The notes under the pieces: generated by a model | Told to the model about the DNA's origin: nothing | Databases searched by the model: none | Seen by the model: only the letters and a program-made list of their open reading frames with translations | Translations under genes and position numbers: made by a program | Shown here: piece by piece, positions 8,215-20,348 of the stretch | Layout: every line of letters begins with the position of its first letter | Position numbering within the stretch: the stretch's first letter is position 1 | DNA from: Mesorhizobium wenxiniae | Lineage (GTDB): Bacteria; Pseudomonadota; Alphaproteobacteria; Rhizobiales; Rhizobiaceae | Direction: 5' to 3' | Assembly (NCBI RefSeq): GCF_002284535.1 | Contig: NZ_NPKH01000014.1 | Span: forward strand, 428,614-492,613 | DNA: 64,000 nucleotides

Positions 8215-9695
8215 CAGACAGACGCCTTTCCAACACTACGCGGCAGGCATTGCCGGCCTCGGTCGCGGTCCCAGGATACGACCGCAACCGTGTCCTACCC
8301 GGCATCGTCCATCTCGGCGTCGGCGCATTCCACCGCGCCCATCAGGCAGCCTATGTCGACGATTGCCTGGCGGCGGGAGAGATAGATTGGGGCATTGTCG
8401 GCGTCTCGCTGCGCAGCACCGAGACACGCGACGCGCTGGCGCCGCAGGACGGGCTCTACACGCTGGCGGTCAGGAGCAGCGACAGCGAAAGCTTGCGCGT
8501 CGTAGGCTCGATCGTGTCGATGCTGGTGGCCCCGGAAAGTCCGGGTGCGGTGCTGGCCGCGCTGACTGACCCGCGCACCTCCATCGTCACGCTGACGATC
8601 ACCGAAAAGGCCTATCTCAGGGCGGCGGGTGGCGGACTGGACACAGCCCATCCCGACATTGTCCTCGATCTGGCCAACCCGCGCACGCCGCGAACGGCGC
8701 ATGGTTTTCTGGTCGAATCGCTTGCGCGCCGCCGCGCCGCCGGTATCCAGCCATTCACCGTGCTGTGCTGCGATAACCTCCCGGCCAATGGCGCCACGCT
8801 GCACCGGCTGCTGGTCGAATTCGCCGCGTTGCGCGGCACCGATCTCGCCCGCCATATCGCCGACGAGGTGGCGTTTCCGTCGAGCATGGTGGATCGCATC
8901 GTGCCGGCGACCACCGATGCCGACCGGGCACGGATATCAGACCAACTCGGCATCGAGGACGCCTGGCCTGTGATGACCGAGCCGTTCTGCCAATGGGTGG
9001 TCGAAGATGATTTCCCGGCGGGCAGGCCGGACTGGGAAAAGTTCGGCGTTACTATGGTCGGTGATGTCGGGCCGTTCGAGGACATGAAGTTGCGCCTGCT
9101 CAACGGTTCGCATTCGGCCATCGCCTATCTCGGCCTGCTCAGCGGCTACGAGACAGTCGACCGCGCCTTCGCCGATCCGGCGATCCGGCAATTCGTCGAC
9201 GGATTGTGGGCCGAAGCCATCACAACGCTACCGAAAGACGCCGGGCTCGACACGGCCGACTACACGGCCCAGCTTGCCAAGCGCTATTCGAACACCGCGC
9301 TCGCCCATCGGACGGCGCAGATCGCCAATGACGGCAGCCAGAAACTGCCGCAGCGCATCGTTGCCGCGGCAATGGAGCGGATGAGTGCCGGTGCGCCGCC
9401 CGCGCATCTGATGCTGGTGGTAGCCGCCTGGATCGGCGCTTGCGAGGCGCGCGGCGAAGCCTTGCCGGAAAGCCATTTCACCGACCCGCTCGACTTGGCC
9501 CTGGCTGCACTCGACACTCGGCATCTGTCGGCGGGCGAAACGGTGGCGGCGGTGTTCGACCTGGCCGGCTTCGCCAAGGGCGGTGCTGAGCGCCTGACGC
9601 TGATCGACCTCGCGGGCGCCCATCTCGAACGCTTGCGCCAGGGCGGCGTGGCTGCCGCTTTCACAGCGCTGGGCATACAGTGTGCGAAAACATGA
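8211..9695 (+). CDS. uxuB: Mannitol dehydrogenase family oxidoreductase, probable fructuronate reductase
   Basis: 494 residues of the polyol-specific long-chain dehydrogenase family, which has no metal requirement. Seen are the N-terminal dinucleotide fold (VHLGVGAFHRAHQA, about 33-45), the VDRIVPATTDADR segment, and the catalytic region with KLRLLNGSHSAIAYLG, which carries the family Lys and Asn-x-x-His. In E. coli UxuB reduces fructuronate to mannonate; mannitol or tagaturonate reductases share the fold. Divergence from uxaC through one operator favours a role right after UxaC. No strong Shine-Dalgarno precedes the ATG at 8211; it overlaps the stop of a short leader ORF. No uxuA (mannonate dehydratase) is in the window. 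Confidence 0.8.
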   Translation: MTDRRLSNTTRQALPASVAVPGYDRNRVLPGIVHLGVGAFHRAHQAAYVDDCLAAGEIDWGIVGVSLRSTETRDALAPQDGLYTLAVRSSDSESLRVVGSIVSMLVAPESPGAVLAALTDPRTSIVTLTITEKAYLRAAGGGLDTAHPDIVLDLANPRTPRTAHGFLVESLARRRAAGIQPFTVLCCDNLPANGATLHRLLVEFAALRGTDLARHIADEVAFPSSMVDRIVPATTDADRARISDQLGIEDAWPVMTEPFCQWVVEDDFPAGRPDWEKFGVTMVGDVGPFEDMKLRLLNGSHSAIAYLGLLSGYETVDRAFADPAIRQFVDGLWAEAITTLPKDAGLDTADYTAQLAKRYSNTALAHRTAQIANDGSQKLPQRIVAAAMERMSAGAPPAHLMLVVAAWIGACEARGEALPESHFTDPLDLALAALDTRHLSAGETVAAVFDLAGFAKGGAERLTLIDLAGAHLERLRQGGVAAAFTALGIQCAKT

Positions 9696-9746
9696 GGCAG
9701 AACCGCGCGCCGTCGTGCGTGCGGTGGAGGCGGCGACGACTTGAAG

Positions 9747-10689
9747 CTATTTGCCTGTCAGACCGTCCAAGGTGTGCCGTGACGAGTAGTCGACTCCTCT
9801 GGAGTTCCAAAACAGGCGAACGCCCTTGCCGACCAAATTCTCATACGGAATAGTGCCCATATCAAAACGGCTATCGCGGAACTGTCGCGATTGTCGGCAA
9901 GCATGAAGTAGCGGCCGGCCGGAACGACAACAGGCTGGGTGTTGTCGCCCGTCGATCCGTCGATCACGTCGAGGACCGAGTAGGAGACGCCGTTCTGCAA
10001 TGTTTCGCACTGCACTTTGGCCGACCGGATTTCATCGGAGGAGTAAGAACCGGTCTCTTCAAGCTTCACCGCCTGGTCGTTAATGTGAAGGACGCCGTCG
10101 TCATCTGGATCTTGTCGCCAGGAAGGCCGACAATGCGCTTGATGTAGTCGGTACGGATCAGACGGCCGCCTGAAGACTGCGATATCGCCTGGCGCCGGCG
10201 TCGTATCGAACGTCCGCCCTTCGATCGGCAGCAAGCCAAAGGGGACGCTGTGGCGGCTGTAGCCGTAAGCAAATTTGGACGCGAACAGATAGTCGCCGAC
10301 CTCAAGCGTTGGCACCATGCTGCTCGCCGGTATTGAGAATGGCTGAAACAGGAACGACCGGATCGCAAACGCAGCCAGACACGAGGCCAGAAAGGCCAGC
10401 ACCAGAACCGAAAGTCCTTGCACGTACCACGATGCGCAAAGGGAACAACGAGCACCACCGAAAATATCGCTATGCCGATACTTGAAAGATTGGCCAATCC
10501 GGAAAGATCGATGCCCGGCAAAACCGGGAACCCGATGTAGCAAAGGGCGGTGCTTGCGGCACTGATCGCGACCAGACTTATGACCGCCAGCTTGCCGCTT
10601 CCGATCCAAAGAAATCCGCCGAACGGGCCGCCAAAGGCCGACACCAGGGCCGCCGACCATCTGGATCTCGACCTTGTGTCTTCAGTCAC
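9747..10689 (-). pseudogene. Signal peptidase I (S26 family) pseudogene with several frameshifts
   Basis: Pieces of one protein appear in all three minus-strand frames in order: a GTG start at 10689 and an N-terminal multi-membrane region (SAFGGPFGGFLWIGSGKL to VVLVVPFA), then in a second frame the nucleophile box FSIPASSMVPTLEVGDYLF and PAPGDIAVFRRPSDP, then back in the first frame YIKRIVGLPGDKIQ (Lys box), then the second frame again with PAGRYFMLADNRDSS, and last the third frame with DSRFDMGTIPYENLVGKG. About four frameshifts in 0.9 kb imply a dead gene rather than one error. It would have been an inner-membrane signal peptidase of the type with extra N-terminal helices; a functional lepB must lie elsewhere. 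Confidence 0.85.
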
Positions 10690-10730
10690 CGGCTACCGCC
10701 CCCAAGGCAGACGAGCCAAGACTGTCCATC

Positions 10731-10757
10731 AAATAAAAAAGCGAGGCAAGCCTCGCT
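10731..10757 (-). terminator. Intrinsic terminator of the atp operon
   Basis: On the minus strand AGCGAGG, a CTTG loop and CCTCGCT (10757 down to 10740) are followed by TTTTTTATTT (10740 to 10731). It lies 27 bp beyond the atpC stop, with the right orientation to end the leftward atp transcript. Confidence 0.92.
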
Positions 10758-10783
10758 TTGCAATTGCCGGACTGATCTTCGCT

Positions 10784-11191
10784 TCAAGCAGGCAGGATGG
10801 CGCCTTCGAGTGTGGTGAGCTGGCTAAGAAACTGCTCGGCCTTGCTGCGCGTCTGGTCGTCCTTGGCGTCGGCGACGTCTTCCCTGGCTTCCTGGATACG
10901 GCGGGTCAGGTCGGCGCGATCGATGTCGCCGACGGCTACTGCCGATTCGGCGAGCAGCGTGCAGCCGGCCGGAACGATGTCGGCAAAGCCGCCGAACACG
11001 ACGTAGCGTTCTTCCTTGCCTGCCGCGGTCTTCACCGTGACGACGCCCGGCTTGATCGTGGTCATGACCGGCGCGTGATGGGCCATGACGGTCATTTCGC
11101 CTTCGGCGCCCGGAATGACGACGGACTCGACCTGCTCGGAAACCAGCAGGCGCTCCGGCGAGACCAGTTCGAATTGGAAAGCTTCAGCCAT
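10784..11191 (-). CDS. atpC: ATP synthase F1 epsilon subunit
   Basis: 135 residues. The epsilon subunit sits on the central stalk of F1, couples gamma to the c-ring and can inhibit hydrolysis. The N-terminal beta-sandwich is recognisable (FQFELVSPERLLVSEQVESVVIPGAEGEMTV broken here into FELVSPERLL and IPGAEGEMTV) with the HHAPVMTTIKPG loop; the C-terminal part is the helical hairpin. It is the last gene of atpHAGDC, 115 bp beyond atpD, the widest gap in the operon, filled by a GAATGGT repeat array. The terminator follows at 10731-10757. Confidence 0.97.
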   Translation of the reverse strand: MAEAFQFELVSPERLLVSEQVESVVIPGAEGEMTVMAHHAPVMTTIKPGVVTVKTAAGKEERYVVFGGFADIVPAGCTLLAESAVAVGDIDRADLTRRIQEAREDVADAKDDQTRSKAEQFLSQLTTLEGAILPA

Positions 11192-11203
11192 GATTAATTC
11201 AGC

Positions 11204-11231
11204 GAATGGTGAATGGTGAATGGTGAATGGT
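11204..11231 (+). repeat. Four tandem copies of GAATGGT between atpD and atpC
   Basis: GAATGGT occurs four times head to tail. Together with the inverted copies at 11274-11304 (ACCATTCACC and CATTCACAATTCAC) it can fold the atpD-atpC spacer of the mRNA into a long hairpin. It is absent from the other spacers of the operon. Confidence 0.85.
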
Positions 11232-11273
11232 CCGAAAGACCTTCACTCAGCCCCGATTTCCAGTCCGCTACTC

Positions 11274-11304
11274 CCCATTCACAATTCACTACTGACCATT
11301 CACC
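11274..11304 (-). repeat. Inverted partner of the GAATGGT array
   Basis: Contains CCATTCACAATTCAC and ACCATTCACC (11295-11304), complementary to GGTGAATGGT at 11222-11231. It ends 2 bp before the atpD stop codon. Confidence 0.75.
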
Positions 11305-11306
11305 AA

Positions 11307-13848
<2,542 letters not shown>

Positions 13849-13881
13849 GCTTCAAACCTGATCCCGTCCGTCCGGCTTCGT

Positions 13882-15410
<1,529 letters not shown>

Positions 15411-15411
<1 letters not shown>

Positions 15412-15971
15412 CAGCCGACCTCTTTCAGTGCAAGCTTGAGCGAATTGAGTTTGGTTTTAAGCGACGTATCGATCTGGCGCGAGCCGATCTTGACCACCAG
15501 CCCACCGAGCAGCGACGGATCGACGGTCACGGTGATCGCGACATCCTTGCCGGCAACGCTTTTCAGCGCCGCCTTCAGCTCGGTTTGCTGGGCGTCGGTC
15601 AGCGCATGCGCCGAGGTAACTTCAGCGGCGGTCTCGCCACGGTGCTCGGCGGCGACCTGGCGGAATGCCTTGATCATGCCGGGGATGGCGAACAGACGGC
15701 GGTTCTGGGCGACGACGCGCAGGAAATTGCCGGTGAGGCCGGTGATCCCTGCCTTGTCGGCGATCGCCGCAATGGCCTTGGCCTGGTCCTCGCTGGAGAA
15801 CACCGGGCTGTTGATCAGGCGGGCAAGTTCCGCACTGCCTTCGAGCATTGCCGCGAAACTGTTGAGGTCGGCCTCGACCTGGGCCACCGAATTCGCCTGG
15901 AGCGCGAGATCGAACAGCGAACCCGCATAGCGCTCTGCGACACCTGAGATTGGCGATGACGATTGGGCCAC
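15411..15971 (-). CDS. atpH: ATP synthase F1 delta subunit
   Basis: 186 residues. Delta caps F1 and joins the peripheral stalk. The N-terminal helical domain begins [15 protein letters not shown], and the C-terminal part carries [18 protein letters not shown], typical of the family. The start is a GTG at 15971; the frame stays open for 30 more codons, but that segment is basic and unlike other delta subunits. It is the first gene of the F1 operon, and no F0 genes (atpBEF) adjoin, as is usual in alphaproteobacteria, where F0 forms a separate operon. Confidence 0.95.
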
Positions 15972-16217
15972 GGACCGTCTTTTCTCTTGTCTGACAGGCC
16001 GCAGATTGTTGGCGCGAGCGAAAACTCTAGCTAAATCTTTGACCTTACTGCGTTTTTCCAAGCACGGAGGCGCGGCTTCCGCTATCCCCGGCCGAAAGTC
16101 GATTGCCGTCTAGCACAGGCATTTTAAGACCGCAATGCGTCGTCCCGCATGGTTTTCAGGCACTATTGTCGCATCCGGCGGTGCGGTTCGACCGTCGGTC
16201 CCGAATTAGCCTTTGAT

Positions 16218-16613
16218 TCAAGGCACAAAGCCGAAGGCGAAGGCAAGCGGCAGCGCCGCCAGCACCAGTTCCACCACGATGGACGCCCAGTTGAAAGGCG
16301 TGTTGGCGCCGTCCGACATCATCGACAGCAGGCGGCCGAAGGCGGTGAACAGCCAGGAAAAGCCAAGCGCCATGTAGAGCAGCGGTTGCGCCAGCAGAAT
16401 GCAGCACAGGCTGACGCCAAGATAAAAACCCGACATCCGGCCGCGCCCTTCGGCGATCGCTGCCGCCTTCTCAGGCTTGACCTGCAGCCGCAGAATCCGG
16501 AAGGCCAGCCCCGGCGCCAGGAACAGCAGCAGGCCGAACAGCAAGGTCACGACGGCGCTCGACCACGCCAGCCACTCGCCCTGGCTCATCGGCCACGGAA
16601 ACGCAAATTCCAT
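16218..16613 (-). CDS. Small four-helix membrane protein of unknown function
   Basis: 131 residues with four hydrophobic segments (around 15-35, 60-80, 85-105 and 108-128) and a conserved-looking GRMSGFYLG followed by FTAFGRLLSMMSDG. This resembles small DUF4345-type membrane proteins, but I cannot confirm the family by eye. The start at 16613 has a strong GAGGGGG site directly upstream; the 20 earlier in-frame codons are not convincing. It lies between priA and atpH on the same strand, about 110 bp from priA. No function is proposed. Confidence 0.75.
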   Translation of the reverse strand: MEFAFPWPMSQGEWLAWSSAVVTLLFGLLLFLAPGLAFRILRLQVKPEKAAAIAEGRGRMSGFYLGVSLCCILLAQPLLYMALGFSWLFTAFGRLLSMMSDGANTPFNWASIVVELVLAALPLAFAFGFVP

Positions 16614-16723
16614 ACTGCCCCCTCGAAAATGGCTGGTTCGAAATTTCGGGCATTCTAGCGAAGGAAGAGACATGCGCCAGATGGCGTCGGCAATTTACGA
16701 AAAGCCTGTGAGCTGACGGCCTC

Positions 16724-18907
16724 TCACAAAAAGCTCTGCGGGTCTATGTCGACCTGCACCCGCACCGAGCCCCGTATCTTCGGTCCCTCGGCCAGCATGG
16801 TGCGAATGAACCCCTGCATGTCGGCGCGCCGCTCGCCCTGGATCAGCAGGCGAAAGCGATGGCGGCCGCCGATCAGCGACAGCGGCGCCTCGGCCGGGCC
16901 GAGCACGAACAGGTCGGAGGCCTGGGGCGCCGCCCGCCGCAGGCCGCGGGCGTGCCCTTCGGCTTCCGCCCGCGTCGCCGCACTGACGATGACGCCGGCG
17001 AGCCGGCCGAAGGGCGGCAGCGCCGCCCGCTCGCGCTCGGCAATCTCGCGTTCGTAGAAGGCCTCGGCATCGCCGGAGACGATCGCCCGCATCACCGGAT
17101 GGTCGGGCTGGAAGGTCTGCAGCAGGCCAAGGCTCTTCTTGCCGGTACGGCCGGCGCGGCCGGTCACCTGGCTGAGCAGCTGGAAGGTGCGCTCGGCGGC
17201 ACGCGGATCGCCATTGGCCAGGCCAAGATCGGCGTCGACCACGCCGACCAGGGTCATGTTTGGGAAATTGTGGCCCTTGGCGACGAGCTGCGTGCCGATG
17301 ACTATGTCGGCCTCGCCGTTGGCGATGGCTTCAAGCTCTAACCTCAGCCGCCGCACGCCGCCCATCAGGTCGGACGACAAGACGATGGTTCGGGCGTCGG
17401 GGAAATGCGCGACGACCTCTTCGGCGATGCGTTCTACGCCCGGCCCGCAGGCGACCAGATGATCAAGCGTGCCGCATTCCGGGCAGGCCTCTGGGCGCCG
17501 CTCATTGTGACCGCAATGATGGCAGACGAGCTGGCCGCGAAAGCGGTGCTCGACCAGCCAGGCCGAGCACACCGGGCAGCCGAAGCGATGGCCGCAGACC
17601 CGGCACAGCGTCAGCGGCGCATAGCCGCGCCGGTTGAGGAACAGCAGCGACTGTTCCTTTTTCTCCAGCGTCTGCCGCATATGGCCAAGCAGCACCGGCG
17701 ACAGGAAACCGCCGCGCGCCGGCGGAGCGCGGCGCATGTCGATCGTCTTCAGGTCGGGAAGCGCCGCCTCGGCGAAGCGCGCCGAAAGCACAGCCCTGCT
17801 GTAGCGGCCTTGGCTCGCATTGACCCGGCTTTCGACCGACGGCGTGGCCGAGGCGAGCACCACCGGAAAGCGGCCGATATGGCCGCGCACCACCGCCATG
17901 TCGCGCGCATTGTAGAAGACGCGGTCTTCCTGCTTGTAGGCCGGGTCATGCTCCTCGTCGACGACGATCAGCCCGAGTTCCCTGAACGGCAGGAACAGCG
18001 CCGAACGCGCGCCGGCAACGACGCGTACGCCACCTTCCGCCACTTGCCGCCAGACGCGCTCGCGCATCCTTGGCGGCAGGTCCGAGTGCCATTCCGCCGG
18101 CTTGGCGCCGAACCGTTCCTGGAAGCGTTCAAGGAAGGCATGGGTCAGCGCGATCTCCGGCAGCAGGATCAGCACCTGCATGCCACGGTCGAGCGCCGCC
18201 GCAACCGCCTCGAAATAGACTTCCGTCTTGCCCGATCCGGTCACCCCGTCGAGCAGCGTGACGCCGAATGCGCCAGCGGCGACATTGGTGCGCAGCATCT
18301 CGGCTGCATCGCTCTGGTCCGGCATCAGCGAAGGCTGGGCGTAATTCGGATCGGGTGCTGCGACCACCGGTCGCGGTGGGATCATGACCGTATCGAACAC
18401 GCCTTGCGCTTTCAGCCCGTCGATAACGGTCGACGAGACGCCCGCCGCATGCGCCAGACCGGACCGCGTCCAGGCGAGCCCGCCTTCGGCTGTTTCCAGC
18501 ACGCGCGCCCTCGCACCCGTCATCCGGTCGGGTTTGGCGAAGGTGCGTTGCAGTCCTTCGATCCACGGTTCCGGGTCGAAGGCCTCCGGCGCCCGCAGCA
18601 GCATGCGCGCCACCATACCGGGCGGCGACAGCGTGTATTGCGCGATCCAGTCGACGAAGCGGCGCATGGCGCGGTCGATCGGCGGGCAGTCGAAGACCTG
18701 CTCGATCGGGCGCAGTTTGTTGGCATCGACCTTTTCGACGGCGCCGTCCCAGACGATACCGGCGACCTGGCGCGGGCCGAGCGGAACGCGCACGATCGAG
18801 CCCGGCACCACGCGCATGCCGGCGGGCACGGCATAGGTGTAAGGCCGCTCGGCGGGCATCGGCACCAGCACCGGTGCGGCCGCGACAAAGGGCGAATCTT
18901 CGATCAT
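16724..18907 (-). CDS. priA: Primosomal protein N' (replication restart helicase PriA)
   Basis: 727 residues. PriA recognises stalled forks and D-loops and reloads the replicative helicase. The order of parts fits: N-terminal DNA-binding domain (VLVPMPAERPYTYAVP, VPLGPRQVAGIVW), Walker A (GVTGSGKTEVY), the DEEH box (VVDEEHDPAYKQ), SATPS, eight zinc-binding cysteines in four CxxC pairs (CRVCG, CPVC, CHHCG, CPECG), then GTQLVAKGHNFPNM and the QVTGRAGR motif VI. The start at 18907 faces fsa across a 91-bp region with two palindromes. Confidence 0.97.
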   Translation of the reverse strand: MIEDSPFVAAAPVLVPMPAERPYTYAVPAGMRVVPGSIVRVPLGPRQVAGIVWDGAVEKVDANKLRPIEQVFDCPPIDRAMRRFVDWIAQYTLSPPGMVARMLLRAPEAFDPEPWIEGLQRTFAKPDRMTGARARVLETAEGGLAWTRSGLAHAAGVSSTVIDGLKAQGVFDTVMIPPRPVVAAPDPNYAQPSLMPDQSDAAEMLRTNVAAGAFGVTLLDGVTGSGKTEVYFEAVAAALDRGMQVLILLPEIALTHAFLERFQERFGAKPAEWHSDLPPRMRERVWRQVAEGGVRVVAGARSALFLPFRELGLIVVDEEHDPAYKQEDRVFYNARDMAVVRGHIGRFPVVLASATPSVESRVNASQGRYSRAVLSARFAEAALPDLKTIDMRRAPPARGGFLSPVLLGHMRQTLEKKEQSLLFLNRRGYAPLTLCRVCGHRFGCPVCSAWLVEHRFRGQLVCHHCGHNERRPEACPECGTLDHLVACGPGVERIAEEVVAHFPDARTIVLSSDLMGGVRRLRLELEAIANGEADIVIGTQLVAKGHNFPNMTLVGVVDADLGLANGDPRAAERTFQLLSQVTGRAGRTGKKSLGLLQTFQPDHPVMRAIVSGDAEAFYEREIAERERAALPPFGRLAGVIVSAATRAEAEGHARGLRRAAPQASDLFVLGPAEAPLSLIGGRHRFRLLIQGERRADMQGFIRTMLAEGPKIRGSVRVQVDIDPQSFL

Positions 18908-18925
18908 GAGGCGTGACCTTGCCCC

Positions 18926-18947
18926 GACTTTGGTCTAGATCAAAGTC
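18926..18947. promoter_or_regulatory. Palindrome in the priA-fsa spacer resembling an FNR/FixK box
   Basis: GACTTTG and CAAAGTC flank an 8-base centre (GTCTAGAT). The core TTGGT-CTAG-ATCAA differs by one base from the FNR/FixK anaerobox pattern TTGAT-N4-ATCAA. It lies 19 bp before priA and 52 bp before fsa. Regulator identity is an inference. Confidence 0.5.
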
Positions 18948-18956
18948 CGACCCCAA

Positions 18957-18975
18957 ATGTGCATGACATGCACAT
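18957..18975. promoter_or_regulatory. Perfect 19-bp palindrome upstream of fsa
   Basis: ATGTGCATG (18957-18965), one spacer base, CATGCACAT (18967-18975). The arms are perfect. It lies 23 bp before the fsa start codon, so a bound protein would block transcription or the initiation region. No known binder is evident. Confidence 0.55.
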
Positions 18976-18998
18976 GAAAAATTCTTCAGGAGACCGTC

Positions 18999-19652
18999 AT
19001 GAAATTTTTTGTCGACACCGCCGATGTCAAGGAAATCCGTGAGCTGAACGATTTGGGGCTGCTCGACGGCGTCACCACCAATCCCTCGCTGATCCTCAAA
19101 TCCGGCGGCAAGATCGCGGACGTCACCAGAGAGATCTGCGAGATCGTAAAGGGCCCGGTCTCGGCCGAAGTCGTCGCCACCGAATACACGGACATGATGG
19201 CGGAGGCCAAGATCCTGGCCAGGATCGCCGATAATGTCTGCATTAAGGTGCCGCTGACGCTCGACGGCCTGAGGGCCTGCAAGGACATCCGGTCGGAGGG
19301 CCGTATGGTCAATGTTACGTTGTGCTTCTCGGCCACCCAGGCGCTGCTCGCCGCCAAGGCCGGCGCCTCCTTCATCTCGCCCTTCGTCGGCCGCATCGAC
19401 GACAGCGGCTGGGACGGCATGGAACTGATTGCTGACATCCGCACCATCTACGACAACTATGATTTCCAGACCGAGATCCTGACCGCCTCGGTGCGCACGG
19501 TGAACCATGTCAAGCAGGCCGCACTGATCGGCGCCGACGTCATCACCGCCCCGCCGGCGACGCTGAAGGCGCTGGTCAAGCACCCGCTGACAGACAAGGG
19601 CCTGGAGCAGTTCCTCGCAGACTGGGCCAAGACCGGCCAGAAGATCGGCTGA
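18999..19652 (+). CDS. fsa: Fructose-6-phosphate aldolase / small transaldolase
   Basis: 217 residues, the short (type 3) transaldolase class. Enzymes of this class use a Schiff-base lysine, here Lys83 in CIKVPLT, for aldol or dihydroxyacetone transfer in the pentose phosphate network. [41 protein letters not shown] and SPFVGRIDD are all characteristic. TCAGGAGACC is a good ribosome site. A perfect 19-bp duplication spans the stop codon, and a bidirectional terminator follows. Whether it acts as FSA or as transaldolase cannot be told from sequence. Confidence 0.93.
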   Translation: MKFFVDTADVKEIRELNDLGLLDGVTTNPSLILKSGGKIADVTREICEIVKGPVSAEVVATEYTDMMAEAKILARIADNVCIKVPLTLDGLRACKDIRSEGRMVNVTLCFSATQALLAAKAGASFISPFVGRIDDSGWDGMELIADIRTIYDNYDFQTEILTASVRTVNHVKQAALIGADVITAPPATLKALVKHPLTDKGLEQFLADWAKTGQKIG

Positions 19653-19674
19653 AATCCAGAAGATCGGCTGAAAT
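19637..19674 (+). repeat. 19-bp tandem duplication across the fsa stop codon
   Basis: CCAGAAGATCGGCTGAAAT occurs twice, head to tail (19637-19655 and 19656-19674). The first copy contains the stop; the second is untranslated. Confidence 0.9.
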
Positions 19675-19693
19675 TAAGACGACGCGTTCCCGC

Positions 19694-19719
19694 AAAAAGG
19701 CCGAGCAATCGGCCTTTTT
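19694..19719. terminator. Bidirectional intrinsic terminator between fsa and lptE
   Basis: AAAAAGGCCGA, loop GCAA, TCGGCCTTTTT. The stem has T runs on both strands and separates the convergent fsa and lptE genes. Confidence 0.92.
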
Positions 19720-19774
19720 GTGCGCGAGCAACTAGACCTCGGCGTAACCGAACGTCTCGGTCCAGGCCGGAAAG

Positions 19775-20332
19775 TTAACCCGCCACCGTCTTGCCGTGCT
19801 TTACCAGATCCTGGGCGATCGATAGGCGCAGCAGCTCCGCCAGTTCGCGCGCCGCGCGGTTCTCGGCATCGATCTGCGCCCGATAGGTGGCAAACTCCTG
19901 ACGGGGCCTGTCGTAGGACGACGCTATCGAGCGCCTGCCGGTCGCGATGGTCTTGCCGGTCTTGGCGTCGGTCAGCACATAATTCGCGGTCAGTGTCACC
20001 GTGCCCGCTGTCGGCTCGTCGTCATCGGTCGTGACCTGCACGGTCGCGGCGGACTCAACAAGTTCGGAAATGCCGAGATCGAGCGAATAGGCAGGTGAAG
20101 CCGGCTCGCCCGCACCCTGGCCCAACGCGAAGATCAGATTGTTGCGGACCTGCTGGGCGTAGCGGGTGTTGACCGGCTTGATCGAGATGGACGCGAGTTC
20201 GGCGGCAGCGCCGACTTGCGAGCCGGCCGACAGCGGCGCGCTCGAATAAAGCGGGCGCACCGTGCAGGCTGAAACCAGCGCAACCGAAGCGACCAGGCCA
20301 TACAGCGCGGTACGGCGCAGCAAATGCGTCAC
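19775..20332 (-). CDS. lptE: LPS-assembly lipoprotein LptE
   Basis: 185 residues. LptE plugs the LptD barrel and delivers lipopolysaccharide to the outer leaflet. There is a lipoprotein signal (LRRTALYGLVASVALVSAC) with the lipobox Cys at residue 23, then CTVRPLYSS and the region NTRYAQQVRNNLIFALG typical of the family. I prefer the GTG at 20332 with GAGGAAG upstream; an ATG at 20362, inside the end of leuS and also with a GAGG site, would add ten residues. The leuS-lptE order is widely conserved, but no holA follows here; the terminator does. Confidence 0.88.
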   Translation of the reverse strand: MTHLLRRTALYGLVASVALVSACTVRPLYSSAPLSAGSQVGAAAELASISIKPVNTRYAQQVRNNLIFALGQGAGEPASPAYSLDLGISELVESAATVQVTTDDDEPTAGTVTLTANYVLTDAKTGKTIATGRRSIASSYDRPRQEFATYRAQIDAENRAARELAELLRLSIAQDLVKHGKTVAG

Positions 20333-20348
20333 TTCTGTCTTCCTCGGA

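Noticed and set aside
15972..16217. Promoter of the atp operon
   Set aside because: Several weak -35/-10 combinations but none better than chance, so no site is reported.
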